NCBI RefSeq assembly: GCF_004354985.1
Contig: NZ_SMSK01000006.1
Coordinates: 217,809 to 281,808, forward strand
Direction of reading: 5' to 3'
Source of the DNA: Segetibacter sp. 3557_3
Lineage (GTDB): Bacteria > Bacteroidota > Bacteroidia > Chitinophagales > Chitinophagaceae
Length of the DNA stretch: 64,000 nucleotides
The notes beneath the pieces are model-generated. The model was not told the DNA's origin. It saw nothing but the letters and a program-made list of their open reading frames with translations, and made no database searches. Of the stretch, positions 1 through 9,025 are shown piece by piece. The first letter of the stretch is position 1. The number at the start of each line of letters is the position of its first letter. A program made the position numbers and the translations under genes.

Positions 1-1
1 G

Positions 2-2107
2 CTCACGGGTTTTGTTCAGCAAGACTCGTTGCTGGTAGATGGCCTGGTGAATGGAAATGTGCTCCTCAAAGACTTATTAACCTTGCCATCATTCACAACT
101 GATCTTACCATTAATGATCTGGCATTTAAGAAAGATACTATTGGGAATGTGAATGTAAAAGTTAACAACAACACCCAAAATGTATTTGCAACTGATGTAA
201 CCATTACTGGCAGGGGTAACGACGTTGGCTTAACCGGTAATTACTACCTTAAACCCAACAACCAGAGCAATTTTGATATGAACCTCAATATCCGGCAATT
301 GCCGTTTAGTACGATTGAGGCTTTCAGTATGGGTGCGCTTAACCAGTCCTCCGGTAATTTGACGGGGCAGGTTGCCATTAAAGGCACAGTTGCATCACCG
401 GATATTGACGGAGCTATAAACTTTAATAACACCGCATTCAACGTTGTAATGCTGGGAAGTTATTTCAGAATTGACAATGAAGCTATAAAAATCAATAACC
501 AGGGTATTGGCTTCGACACTTTTACAATTCGGGACTCTGCCAATAACAGCCTCGTGGTAGATGGTATGGCATATACTACCGACTTTACTAAATACCGTTT
601 CGATATGACGGTACGCGCCAGAAATTTTCGTGGCTTGAACAGTGTTAAACAACCAAACAGCCTTTATTACGGACAACTCTTCTTTAACAGTAACCTCCAG
701 ATTAAAGGCACCGAGTCAGCACCTTCCGTAGACGGAAGCTTGCGCATTAATGAAGATACCAGGTTGTCGCTTGTTTTGCCACAATCCGAACCAGGTGTTG
801 TAGACAGGGAGGGAGTTATTGAATTTGTGGACATGGATGCACCGGAAACAGATTCGTTATTTAAGGCCACCCTTGCGAAATATGACACATCTTTTAATTC
901 CTCAGGAGTTACCGGTTTTGACATTTCAGCCAATATAGAAATCGTAAAAGAAGCTGAATTTAATCTTATTGTTGATGAAGGCAATGGCGACTTTTTAATG
1001 GTTAAAGGTGCAGCCTTATTGAACGGTGGTATCGACCCAAGCGGCAAGATTACAATGACAGGTAATTACGAAGTTGAACAGGGAGCTTATGAACTATCGT
1101 TCAATTTTCTTCGCCGCAGGTTTGAGATACAAAAAGGAAGTACGATCACGTGGACAGGTGAGCCAACCCAGGGTAACCTTGACGTGACAGCAGTGTATGT
1201 GGCTAATACTTCTGCCTGGGACCTTGTAAAAGACCAGGAGAGTGAAACGGCAAAAAATATCTACCTGCAGAAACTTCCCTTCCAGGTTAAGTTGATCATG
1301 AAAGGCGAGCTACTAAGACCGCAATTGACGTTTGATATCGGATTACCCACAGAGAATATGTCAAGGTTTAATGTGGCAAGTATCAATACCATCAACACAC
1401 GCCTGGACCAGCTGAAGACAGAACCATCTGAATTGAATAAACAAGTGTTTGCCCTTTTGTTGCTTAATCGTTTTGTGTCCGAAAATCCTTTTGAGAGCAG
1501 TAGCGGGGGTGGATTCAATGCTGGTTTATATGCAAGACAGAGCGTTTCAAAAATACTTACGGAACAGTTGAATAACCTCGCAGGCGATCTTATTGCAGGG
1601 GTGGATATAAACTTCGATGTAAACTCATCGGAGGACTACACCAGCGGTGAACAACGCACCAGGACCGACTTCAATGTAGCGCTATCAAAAAGGCTGTTGA
1701 ATGACCGGCTGAAGGTAACGGTTGGCAATAACTTCGAACTTGAGGGGCCACAGCAATCCCAAGAAGGTGCAAATAGTATTGCCGGTAATATCAGCATTGA
1801 CTATATGTTGAGTAAGGACGGAAAATATATGTTGAGGGGATATCGCAAAAATGAATACGAGGCAATTGTTCAGGGCTTCGTCGTTGAAACCGGCCTTCGA
1901 TTTATCATGTCCGTTGATTACAATACGTTCAAAGAAATATTCAGACCCGGAAGAAGGCTGAGACGAAACAATCGTAACAATAATAATCAACAATCAACTC
2001 CTGCTGCACCGGCAGAGGATAGATCAACTACGCAGGATTTAAAATCGGCAGCTGATAATCGTAAAACAATTCCAGCTACAGACAAAGACGCTACAGATGA
2101 ATATTAA
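2..2107 (+). CDS. tamB: TamB/DUF490-family translocation and assembly protein, 5' end outside the window
   Basis: This is the C-terminal part of a TamB-like protein, the inner-membrane-anchored periplasmic partner of an Omp85 protein, involved in outer-membrane biogenesis or lipid transport. About 700 residues are visible and the frame is open to the left edge, so the true start lies outside. What I see are long runs of alternating polar and hydrophobic beta-strand repeats, then the conserved C-terminal region with FDIGLPTEN and a DRLKVTVGNNFELEG stretch, and a hydrophilic Asn/Gln/Ala-rich tail. The stop overlaps the start of the next gene by 11 bases, so the two are translationally coupled. 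Adjacency to an Omp85 protein is the classical tam arrangement and supports the call. Confidence 0.88.
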   Translation, partial: LTGFVQQDSLLVDGLVNGNVLLKDLLTLPSFTTDLTINDLAFKKDTIGNVNVKVNNNTQNVFATDVTITGRGNDVGLTGNYYLKPNNQSNFDMNLNIRQLPFSTIEAFSMGALNQSSGNLTGQVAIKGTVASPDIDGAINFNNTAFNVVMLGSYFRIDNEAIKINNQGIGFDTFTIRDSANNSLVVDGMAYTTDFTKYRFDMTVRARNFRGLNSVKQPNSLYYGQLFFNSNLQIKGTESAPSVDGSLRINEDTRLSLVLPQSEPGVVDREGVIEFVDMDAPETDSLFKATLAKYDTSFNSSGVTGFDISANIEIVKEAEFNLIVDEGNGDFLMVKGAALLNGGIDPSGKITMTGNYEVEQGAYELSFNFLRRRFEIQKGSTITWTGEPTQGNLDVTAVYVANTSAWDLVKDQESETAKNIYLQKLPFQVKLIMKGELLRPQLTFDIGLPTENMSRFNVASINTINTRLDQLKTEPSELNKQVFALLLLNRFVSENPFESSSGGGFNAGLYARQSVSKILTEQLNNLAGDLIAGVDINFDVNSSEDYTSGEQRTRTDFNVALSKRLLNDRLKVTVGNNFELEGPQQSQEGANSIAGNISIDYMLSKDGKYMLRGYRKNEYEAIVQGFVVETGLRFIMSVDYNTFKEIFRPGRRLRRNNRNNNNQQSTPAAPAEDRSTTQDLKSAADNRKTIPATDKDATDEY

Positions 2108-4412
2108 AAGAACAGTATACCCAGGATCAGCAGTAGCATTCGTTGCTATTCCCTTTCTGATTTTGAGTGCATGCAGTACAACGAAGACGGTTCCCGTTAA
2201 TGACGCTTTATATACCGGGGCAAATATTACTGTTAACAATTCGGCAGCAAGCAAAAAAGAAAATAAGCTGCTAAAGACAGACCTTGCCGGCTTAACACGC
2301 CCTAAGCCAAACTCTAAGATCCTGGGCGTGCCTTTTAAGCTGATGATCTACAACATGGCAAATCCGAAAAAGCAAAAAGGATTAAATAAGTTGTTTAGAA
2401 AATTTGGCGAGCCTCCGGTTTTACTTAGCCAGGTTAATCTTCAGAAAAATGAGCAGGTGCTTACGAACCACCTGGAAAACCGTGGCTATTTTCATGCAAG
2501 TACCGTAGGAGATACCGTTGTTAAGAACAAGAAGGCACATGCAAACTATACTGTTCAACCAGGAGGGCAATATACGATTAACAATGTTACCTTTCCTGAT
2601 GATAGCAGCGCCATAAGTGCAGCCATCAGGGAGATCTCAGGCTCAACAATTTTAAAGAAAGGCAATCCTTTTAACCTCGATGTTATTAAGGGAGAGAGAA
2701 CGCGGATCGACGTATCGTTAAAAGAAAAAGGATTTTACTTTTTTAGCCCCGATGATTTGATTGTATTTGTTGACTCTACGATAGGCAATCAACTTACTAA
2801 CCTTCACGTAAACTTTAAGCCTGGCATTCCTATGGTTCAGCGCCAGGCATATACCATTAGCGATGTTTACATTTATTCAAACTACAATTTAAATTCCGCC
2901 AGAAGAGACACCCTTAAGGCTGACTCGGTATTTTTGGGTGGTTATCATGTTATAGATCGTAGGAAAACATTTAAGCCGCAGGTATTTGATCGCATGATGC
3001 GCTTTCAGCCGGGAGATTTATACAACCGAACTGACCATAACCTTTCCTTAAGCCGGTTAATTAACCTCGGCACCTTTAAGTTCGTGAAAAACCGGTTCGA
3101 AGTCCTACCAGACTCTTTTAAGCTGAATGCATTTTATTACCTGACGCCTTTGCCAAAAAAGTCGTTGAGTCTTGAATTTGGTGGTAATACAAAGTCGAAT
3201 AATGCCACCGGTTCTGATATCACCCTTCGATGGAGAAACCGTAACGTTTTCAGGGGTGCAGAACACCTTCAGGTAAGCGCGTACTTTGGAACAGAAGTTC
3301 AATATAGTGCGCAGGTTCGTGGGATTAATACACTTCGAACCGGGGCTGAAGCTAACTTAACCTTTCCCCGGTTTGTAGTACCGCTGGTCAGGTTGAATAC
3401 ATCCGGCTCTTTCGTTCCGCGCACCAATATTCAACTCGGATATGATGTGCTAAATCGCAGGCCCTATTACACGCTGAATTCGTTCCGTGCGAATTTTGGA
3501 TATATCTGGAAAGAGAACTTACAAAAGGAGCACCAGTTTAATCCCATCGCCATAAACTTTGTGCAGCCACTTAATGTAAGCCGCGAGTTTAACGACAGCA
3601 TCAGGAATTTACCATTGTTACGCCGCACCATAGCAAAGCAGTTTACTTTAGGTTCTTACTATACGTTTAACTATAACCAACTCGCAGGAAAAACCGAGCG
3701 GAATCCTCAGGGAATGTATTTCAATGGTTTACTCGACCTATCGGGTAACATCTGGGGACTGGCAACAGGGGCCAACGTAAAACAAGGAGACACTGCAAAG
3801 ATATTCGGTGTTGATTTTTCGCAGTATGTTAAAACAGAACTTGACTTACGTTACTACTTCAAGTCAGGCTTAAATAATCAATGGGCCAACCGGATAATTG
3901 TTGGAGTGGGTATACCTTATGGCAACTCAACCATACTTCCCTTCATTAAGCAATTTTTTGTAGGTGGCAATAACAGCTTGCGCGGCTTCCGAAGCAGGTC
4001 TCTCGGACCGGGCACTTACAACGGAGCACAACAAGCTGTAGGAACACGTGGCTTCTATCCGGATCAAACAGGAGATGTAAAAATCGAACTGAATACAGAA
4101 TACCGGGCTAAACTTACCGGCATCTTTAACGCTGCAGTATTTCTCGACGCTGGTAACGTTTGGTTGGTTAATGAAGATCGACTTCAACCCGGCGGTAAAT
4201 TTTCGAAGGAATTCTTAAAGGAAATGGCCGTTGATGCCGGAGTTGGATTACGTATCGATGTTCAGATCTTATTACTGCGTCTTGACCTTGCAGTTCCTTT
4301 GATTGATCCCAGGAGACCAACCGGGGATCGCATTGTCATAAACAAATTCGGCAACCGTGAATTCAGGAGAACAAATACTGTTTTAAACCTTGCAATTGGT
4401 CTTCCTTTCTAG
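2097..4412 (+). CDS. tamL: Omp85/BamA-superfamily outer-membrane lipoprotein (TamL type)
   Basis: This 771-residue protein belongs to the Omp85 family and is the predicted outer-membrane partner of the TamB protein encoded just upstream. The N-terminus has a lipoprotein signal ending in LSAC, so Cys26 should be lipidated. This is a known feature of Bacteroidota TamL and differs from the non-lipidated TamA of Proteobacteria. POTRA-like segments occupy roughly residues 100-330. A 16-strand barrel follows, with the lid-lock type motif LRGFRSRSLGPG near residue 635 and a C-terminal strand ending in Phe. The start is fixed by the 11-base overlap with tamB. A dispersed repeat and a bidirectional terminator follow. 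Confidence 0.9.
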   Translation: MNIKRTVYPGSAVAFVAIPFLILSACSTTKTVPVNDALYTGANITVNNSAASKKENKLLKTDLAGLTRPKPNSKILGVPFKLMIYNMANPKKQKGLNKLFRKFGEPPVLLSQVNLQKNEQVLTNHLENRGYFHASTVGDTVVKNKKAHANYTVQPGGQYTINNVTFPDDSSAISAAIREISGSTILKKGNPFNLDVIKGERTRIDVSLKEKGFYFFSPDDLIVFVDSTIGNQLTNLHVNFKPGIPMVQRQAYTISDVYIYSNYNLNSARRDTLKADSVFLGGYHVIDRRKTFKPQVFDRMMRFQPGDLYNRTDHNLSLSRLINLGTFKFVKNRFEVLPDSFKLNAFYYLTPLPKKSLSLEFGGNTKSNNATGSDITLRWRNRNVFRGAEHLQVSAYFGTEVQYSAQVRGINTLRTGAEANLTFPRFVVPLVRLNTSGSFVPRTNIQLGYDVLNRRPYYTLNSFRANFGYIWKENLQKEHQFNPIAINFVQPLNVSREFNDSIRNLPLLRRTIAKQFTLGSYYTFNYNQLAGKTERNPQGMYFNGLLDLSGNIWGLATGANVKQGDTAKIFGVDFSQYVKTELDLRYYFKSGLNNQWANRIIVGVGIPYGNSTILPFIKQFFVGGNNSLRGFRSRSLGPGTYNGAQQAVGTRGFYPDQTGDVKIELNTEYRAKLTGIFNAAVFLDAGNVWLVNEDRLQPGGKFSKEFLKEMAVDAGVGLRIDVQILLLRLDLAVPLIDPRRPTGDRIVINKFGNREFRRTNTVLNLAIGLPF

Positions 4413-4475
4413 TGTACAGTATTCATTGCATGTATCCTCCAGGTGGTCTTCTTTCTGCAGAACAGAGTTACTGCG

Positions 4476-4540
4476 GTACAAGGGAGTGACACAACAAAAG
4501 TCGAATAAAGTTCTTCAGCCGGCTCCCAAAAAATACAAGT
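4476..4540 (+). repeat. Dispersed 3'-flanking repeat, copy A
   Basis: This copy contains GTACAAGGGAGTGACACAAC, followed about 30 bases later by an A-rich run. It lies just downstream of tamL in the same orientation. Related copies occur at about 25150-25216 (minus strand), 29472, 40425 and 59794. I found the similarity by eye; its function is unknown. Confidence 0.5.
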
Positions 4541-4572
4541 ATACTAGCGGAGCCCGATAGCTCATAAGCAGA

Positions 4573-4613
4573 AATAATAAAGTGGCCACCTTCCGGTGAG
4601 CCGCTTTATTATT
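4573..4613. terminator. Bidirectional terminator between convergent genes
   Basis: A 14-base stem (AATAATAAAGTGGC pairing with GCCGCTTTATTATT, one G-T wobble) lies between convergent tamL and the small secreted-protein gene. The A/T ends provide a U-run in both directions. Confidence 0.8.
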
Positions 4614-4623
4614 TACTAAAAAC

Positions 4624-5085
4624 CTAAAAGGTATATCGAATACCCACCCCACCCCAGTTTCCGGTAAAGCCCCGGTCTTCACCAAATTCATAAGAGGGCT
4701 GCCAATCGACGGAGAGGTTTAAAGGTGCTTTATTGATCTTGAGGTCGAGACCGAGTACACCGTCAATGCCGGCGAATGCCCGATTGCCATATCGCTTATT
4801 GTAGAAGCCAACGTGAGCCCCGGGTCCGACATACCACCTTAAACCAGGGGCGCCCCCAACGTTGCCATGGATCTCGTACAAGCCTGTTATTCGTGAGCCA
4901 TTGCGATAGAAGTATCCAATCACTTCAAGCGCGTTAGTTGGTGTAACAAAAGACTTGAGCGATATTCCTGCACCATCCCAAACCTTTACACCAAGGGCTG
5001 TTCTATAAGACCTGCCCATACTTTGCGCTGTGCTGTCCTCACTCCAAGAAACCAGGAAAAAGATGATCATGAAGAGTCGGTTCAT
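4624..5085 (-). CDS. Small secreted/outer-membrane beta-barrel protein, unknown function
   Basis: This is a 153-residue protein with a Sec signal peptide (a hydrophobic run in the first 20 residues, then a DSTAQS-like cleavage region). The mature part is rich in Gly and aromatic residues in short amphipathic strands, and it ends in GGVGIRYTF, an aromatic C-terminus typical of outer-membrane barrels. The size suggests about eight strands. I do not recognise a named family beyond generic small barrel proteins. The gene stands alone and converges with tamL across a shared terminator. A role in envelope structure is inference. Confidence 0.65.
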   Translation of the reverse strand: MNRLFMIIFFLVSWSEDSTAQSMGRSYRTALGVKVWDGAGISLKSFVTPTNALEVIGYFYRNGSRITGLYEIHGNVGGAPGLRWYVGPGAHVGFYNKRYGNRAFAGIDGVLGLDLKINKAPLNLSVDWQPSYEFGEDRGFTGNWGGVGIRYTF

Positions 5086-5321
5086 ATATCGTTTTCTACT
5101 TTCGACTAAACTTCATGCCATTGTACCGGCTTGATAAAAAAGAAAGGTGAATAAATGGGTTGATTAGCAACTGCTTGTGCTATTCGCGGGAAATAATTTC
5201 CACATGGACCTGGAAAAAGTGAAATCTTTACTGCATTAAAAATCAAATTGCTGAGGATTAATCTGGAACATTTTTTTTATTAGCTAATTAAAGCAAATTT
5301 TTAATTTCTAAAATTTCAAAT

Positions 5322-5792
5322 ATGGAAAAGCAAGATGAACTTGTAGGCGTTTTAAACGACCTGATCAGAATCAACCACGACAGGATTGAAGGTTATGAAA
5401 GGGCGATTAAAGAATCAAAAGACAGTGACATTGATCTTCAGGCAATCTTTAGGGAGATGGCTGATCAAAGTTCGAAGTACGTTAGTGAACTTACCCAGGA
5501 AGTAGCTCGTTTGGGTGGAGATCCTGCTGACGATACCACTGTTTCCGGGAAGGTTTACCGGGTTTGGATGGACTTAAAGGCCGCCGTAACCGGACAGGAT
5601 CGTACGAGCATTCTTGCTTCTTGTGAATATGGCGAAGATGTTGCACAAAAGGCTTACGCTGCTGCGTTAGAGTCGGACGCATACCTGAGCACTGAAGTAA
5701 GACAGCTTATCGCTGAACAAAAAGAAGCATTGAAGAAATCACATGATATTATTAAGAAGTATCGTGACATGCATGAAAGCATAAACCGGTAA
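5322..5792 (+). CDS. PA2169/DUF2383-type four-helix-bundle protein
   Basis: This is a 156-residue, almost entirely helical, charged protein with no signal peptide. The pattern (LNDLIRINHDRIEGYERAI at the start, then LASCEYGEDVAQKAYAAAL near residue 105) matches the DUF2383/PA2169 family of ferritin-like four-helix bundles. These are commonly induced in stationary phase or general stress; the biochemical activity is not established. The gene is monocistronic, followed directly by a hairpin terminator, and sits in a run of other small stress-type genes. The start is the only ATG before the conserved region. Confidence 0.8.
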   Translation: MEKQDELVGVLNDLIRINHDRIEGYERAIKESKDSDIDLQAIFREMADQSSKYVSELTQEVARLGGDPADDTTVSGKVYRVWMDLKAAVTGQDRTSILASCEYGEDVAQKAYAAALESDAYLSTEVRQLIAEQKEALKKSHDIIKKYRDMHESINR

Positions 5793-5807
5793 TCGTCTCA
5801 TCATATT

Positions 5808-5845
5808 AAGAATGGCCGGAAAACATTCCGGCTATTCTTATTTTA
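5808..5845 (+). terminator. Rho-independent terminator after the DUF2383 gene
   Basis: A 12-base stem AAGAATGGCCGG/CCGGCTATTCTT (one wobble pair) with an 8-base loop is followed by TATTTTAT, 15 bases after the stop codon. Confidence 0.8.
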
Positions 5846-5961
5846 TATTTCGATTCTAAATACCGAAAATCCGATATCTACTATATTGTTGTTTAGACTT
5901 GGCAAGGATTTTTCTTTATAGTTATTACACAACATTCCACTATACTTCAAACAATATATTT

Positions 5962-6300
5962 ATGGAAAATAATGCAACGATGCCACACATGAAGAGCCTA
6001 GCTCTTTGCCTCAACAAGATGGTACTTGATGGCTACGATGACAATTTCAGTGCAACAGAATATGGCCTTCGGTCACAAAACAAAGACAAAATTTATAATC
6101 CTGAAGAAGTGAACATCGTGAACTTCTTTCGTTTCGAGGGTCCATCCGATCCGGCTGATACATCAATTATGTATGTAATTGAAACCATGGACGGAACTAA
6201 AGGGACTCTTGTTGATGCTTACGGAGCTTACTCTGACGATAACGTAACAGAGTTTATGAAGCAGGTAGAAAATATCCAGAAAAAAACGAGCAAATCATAA
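5962..6300 (+). CDS. Small conserved Bacteroidota protein, unknown function
   Basis: This is a 112-residue cytosolic protein. The segments DGYDDNFSATEYGL, VNFFRFEGPSDPADTSIMYV and TLVDAYGAYSDD resemble a small protein family common in Bacteroidota. That family is often mislabelled phosphoribosylpyrophosphate synthetase in databases; the length and motifs do not support that enzyme. The frame is open 21 codons upstream, but the internal ATG fits the start of family resemblance better. A strong terminator follows 25 bases after the stop. The gene sits among other stress-type small proteins. Its role is unknown. Confidence 0.65.
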   Translation: MENNATMPHMKSLALCLNKMVLDGYDDNFSATEYGLRSQNKDKIYNPEEVNIVNFFRFEGPSDPADTSIMYVIETMDGTKGTLVDAYGAYSDDNVTEFMKQVENIQKKTSKS

Positions 6301-6325
6301 TAAAGGCTGTTGCTAACCTATGACG

Positions 6326-6349
6326 GCACCCCTCGAGGGTGCTTTTTTT
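6326..6349 (+). terminator. Rho-independent terminator
   Basis: GCACCC/GGGTGC stem with a CTCGA loop followed by seven T residues, 25 bases after the preceding stop codon. Confidence 0.85.
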
Positions 6350-6630
6350 ATGGTGTGAAGTTTACCAACCAGTGGGCGATATTGTGGTTGCATAACTGTC
6401 TAAAGCTAGCACCGGCGCTTGCTACTATGGCAGCCGCACGATTACCCGGACGATCGTACAATGATGTACCGCCGCTTGCATCTCCTATGCGTATGTCTAT
6501 CAACCAAACGAATATTGCATACCCGGAATTTGATTGGATCTCATGGAATCAATATCAGTGGAAGAGCCCAGTTTCTATACAAGGACGCTTGTTTATTACA
6601 GCAAATAGGCCTTCCTTTTATGGCTCGGCA
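6350..6630. other. Non-coding stretch, nothing recognised
   Basis: About 280 bases between two terminators. Two overlapping open frames exist but lack a plausible start context, and their translations do not look like a protein. I see no RNA gene here. Confidence 0.5.
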
Positions 6631-6666
6631 CTAAAAAGAAAAAGCTACTGTTATAAACAGTAGCTT
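6631..6666 (-). terminator. Terminator for the Lmo0937-type gene (minus strand)
   Basis: A perfect 10-base stem AAGCTACTGT/ACAGTAGCTT with a 5-base loop. The A-rich run on its left is a U-run when read on the minus strand. Confidence 0.75.
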
Positions 6667-6738
6667 CGGTATATGTAGAGTTAGAATAGTAATGAACTTT
6701 CAGTTCTCTAACATATTGTTTAGCGGTACGCTATGCGG

Positions 6739-6885
6739 TTAAGCTCGCCTGATGACCCCGATTAACAATGCTATAATTGCAAGGACTAACAGAATGTGTA
6801 TTAGGCCTGTGGCATTATATACAAAGAACCCAAGTAACCAACCGACTACCGCAATAACTGCGATGATGTAAAGTATGCTTCTCAT
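6739..6885 (-). CDS. Lmo0937-type small membrane protein
   Basis: This is a 48-residue protein made of two transmembrane helices separated by a short FFVYNATGLIH turn, ending in RRA. It matches the Lmo0937-type family of tiny membrane proteins that are widespread and often induced by general stress. The frame extends 30 codons upstream, but the ATG giving MRSILYII matches the family start. It is monocistronic with its own terminator. The function is unknown; the neighbouring DUF2383 gene and the DUF1328 gene about 8 kb away are of the same stress-associated kind. Confidence 0.75.
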   Translation of the reverse strand: MRSILYIIAVIAVVGWLLGFFVYNATGLIHILLVLAIIALLIGVIRRA

Positions 6886-7087
6886 TGTTGTGTGTTTACA
6901 TAAGAGGTTAAAAAACCTTGCCATTAGTACTACAACGTATAATACAATTAGGTGAAACGAACAAAAACATTCCAAATCTTTAGGAAATCATTAGTAGCGA
7001 GTAAATTCTTCCCCACTAGAAGTGCCTAAGGCATGTAGCCGTATAAATGTGAGTGGCACGAAGTTGCTGGATTTCTTAGGTAGTTAC

Positions 7088-8029
7088 ATGATTATGAAGG
7101 TGATAAAGAAATATTTTAAAGTAATAAAAGGAGCTTTCAATGCCTTTATCGAAGATAATTGCGTTAAGCTAAGCGCAGCCTTATCGTACTATACCATATT
7201 TTCAATCGGTCCTTTGTTGGTGATTGTACTCTCGTTATCTGGTGTTTTCTTTGGAATGGAGGCTGTGCAGGGTAAGCTTTACAACCAGATGTCTGGTCTA
7301 ATCGGAGCGGACGCAGCTTTACAGGTTCAACAGATCATTAAAAACATACAGGCATCTAAAAAAGGCACCGTTGGAGCAATCATTGGTGGAATAGTACTGA
7401 TCATAGGGGCAACCGGGATATTTACCGAAATCCAGGACTCAATAAATTTCATCTGGTCGTTGAAAGCAAAACCCAAACGTGGCTTCGTTCGACTATTATT
7501 TAACCGGCTGCTGTCTTTTTCACTCATCATCAGCCTCGGATTTTTGCTGGTGGTTTCTCTGGTCATAAACACCCTTATGGATCTTCTGAACGAACGGTTA
7601 ACAAGGCTGTTTCCCGACACAACTGTTTACTTGTTCTACGGGCTAAACCTGGGGCTCCTCCTGCTTACGATCAGTCTTCTGTTTGCAGTGATCTTTAAAG
7701 TGCTGCCCGATGGCAAGATCAAGTGGAAAGACGCATTTATAGGGGCGACGTTTACCGCAGTGCTTTTTATCCTGGGGAAATCGGCGATCGGCTATTATCT
7801 GGGGAATTCTTCATTAGGCACCACCTATGGAACCGCTGCGGCAATCATCATTATTCTCACCTGGGTTTACTACACCTCGATCATCCTGTATTTTGGCGCC
7901 GAGTTTACGAAGATCTATGCACTGGAGTACGGGGGAGGTATTGTTCCGGATAAGACAGCGGTATTTATAATCAAACAGGAAGCACGGGAAATCATCATGC
8001 CTAAACGTACCCCCACGAAAAAGGAGTGA
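7088..8029 (+). CDS. YihY/BrkB-family integral membrane protein
   Basis: This is a 313-residue protein with about six transmembrane helices. The conserved family features are KLSAALSYYTIFSIGPLLVIV near residue 30 and the C-terminal LTWVYYTSIILYFGAEFTKIYA. Members were once called RNase BN or BrkB by mistake; their transport or envelope role is unresolved. The start is taken at the first of two close ATGs before the cytoplasmic KVIKKYFKV segment; the 22 codons of open frame upstream look non-coding. The tail has KRTPTKKE, a basic cytoplasmic end. It has no obvious operon partner. Confidence 0.85.
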   Translation: MIMKVIKKYFKVIKGAFNAFIEDNCVKLSAALSYYTIFSIGPLLVIVLSLSGVFFGMEAVQGKLYNQMSGLIGADAALQVQQIIKNIQASKKGTVGAIIGGIVLIIGATGIFTEIQDSINFIWSLKAKPKRGFVRLLFNRLLSFSLIISLGFLLVVSLVINTLMDLLNERLTRLFPDTTVYLFYGLNLGLLLLTISLLFAVIFKVLPDGKIKWKDAFIGATFTAVLFILGKSAIGYYLGNSSLGTTYGTAAAIIIILTWVYYTSIILYFGAEFTKIYALEYGGGIVPDKTAVFIIKQEAREIIMPKRTPTKKE

Positions 8030-8324
8030 GCCACCCGACGGGTTAGCCAGTTTGCCTTTTCAGTTGTCCCGCGCCATCCATTAGGTTCAGGAAGATGGCT
8101 CAAACCCATGCAACCTGCATACGGCTTTGTGCATCTTCAGCAGACACCCCCTTAGCCCGGAAACCGGAAATAAGCAGTTCAGGGCCAAACCCGGATTATG
8201 TGGTTACATGAAGAGATTTTCGGGAAAAAATTGCACCAAACCATTGAGGGTTAATGTTCAGCAAAGTTTTCAACCAAACAAAAAATACGGTACACTTTTA
8301 GAAGTACTAACACAAATAAATCGT

Positions 8325-8840
8325 ATGAATGCAGATAAACATTTACACTTCATTTCGTTGAAAATAATAGAGATTGGTATCGCCCTGTTTCATTGCCACG
8401 TAAACAGCGTTTTACGATTACCAACCAGTGTTATTAACACCCTCAAGATTGACGAAGCAGGTAACATTTACATTTTGATGCCACGCCCCCGCCAGGAACT
8501 GAGCCAATTTGAAAAAGAATTCCCGGTAAGTTTGAATTACTTCAAAAAAGGGAAGGGCTTTTTTGTAAACGTATTTGGAAGAGCGAGGATTATAAATGAT
8601 CCTGAGGAGCTACAATCGCTGGACCTGTCTAACACAGAGATAAATGAAGCCCTAAACGATCAAATGCTAGTTCTTGTCAAGATTCACAAGGCTGATTATT
8701 ACGAGAAGGATGTAACCAGGAAAAACCGCTTTCTTGCTAAAATGAAAACAATGGTTTACAATATGCTTGCTCTTGTAGAACAGGACGAGAAACGTTTCGA
8801 TTTTAGTACGTCCAGAAGTTTGCAGGGCTATGGCTTTTAA
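8325..8840 (+). CDS. Pyridoxamine-phosphate-oxidase-fold-like protein (tentative)
   Basis: This is a 171-residue soluble protein. Segments such as IEIGIALFHCHVNSVLRLPTS, DEAGNIYILMPRP and KGFFVNVFGRARIINDPEEL have the strand order and spacing of PNPOx-like split-barrel flavin-binding proteins, some of which are general stress proteins. I cannot see a decisive cofactor motif. The start is the ATG giving MNADKHLHF; the open frame extends 66 codons further upstream through sequence that does not look coding. A perfect-stem terminator lies 130 bases downstream. The family call is inference from pattern only. Confidence 0.55.
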   Translation: MNADKHLHFISLKIIEIGIALFHCHVNSVLRLPTSVINTLKIDEAGNIYILMPRPRQELSQFEKEFPVSLNYFKKGKGFFVNVFGRARIINDPEELQSLDLSNTEINEALNDQMLVLVKIHKADYYEKDVTRKNRFLAKMKTMVYNMLALVEQDEKRFDFSTSRSLQGYGF

Positions 8841-8970
8841 CAAGGTAATGAACACTGCAGATATTTAGTAAAAGCTAAGGCAAACCGTTTAAGAGGGTCA
8901 GCATTCTATAGATAACTGCCGGGAAGAAATCGTTTCTGAGTTTTAATAGGGTTGATTTTTAGGGTTAACA

Positions 8971-9006
8971 CAAAGGCTATCATGTTATTGATAGCCTTTG
9001 TTATTA
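8971..9006. terminator. Bidirectional terminator
   Basis: A perfect 12-base stem CAAAGGCTATCA/TGATAGCCTTTG with a 6-base loop, followed by TTATTA, between convergent genes. Confidence 0.85.
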
Positions 9007-9025
9007 TAGCGCCTATAATGCGGAT

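Noticed and set aside
6310..6663. 117-codon plus-strand frame after the small conserved gene
   Set aside because: It runs through a clear terminator hairpin, has no ATG at its start and its translation does not look like a protein.
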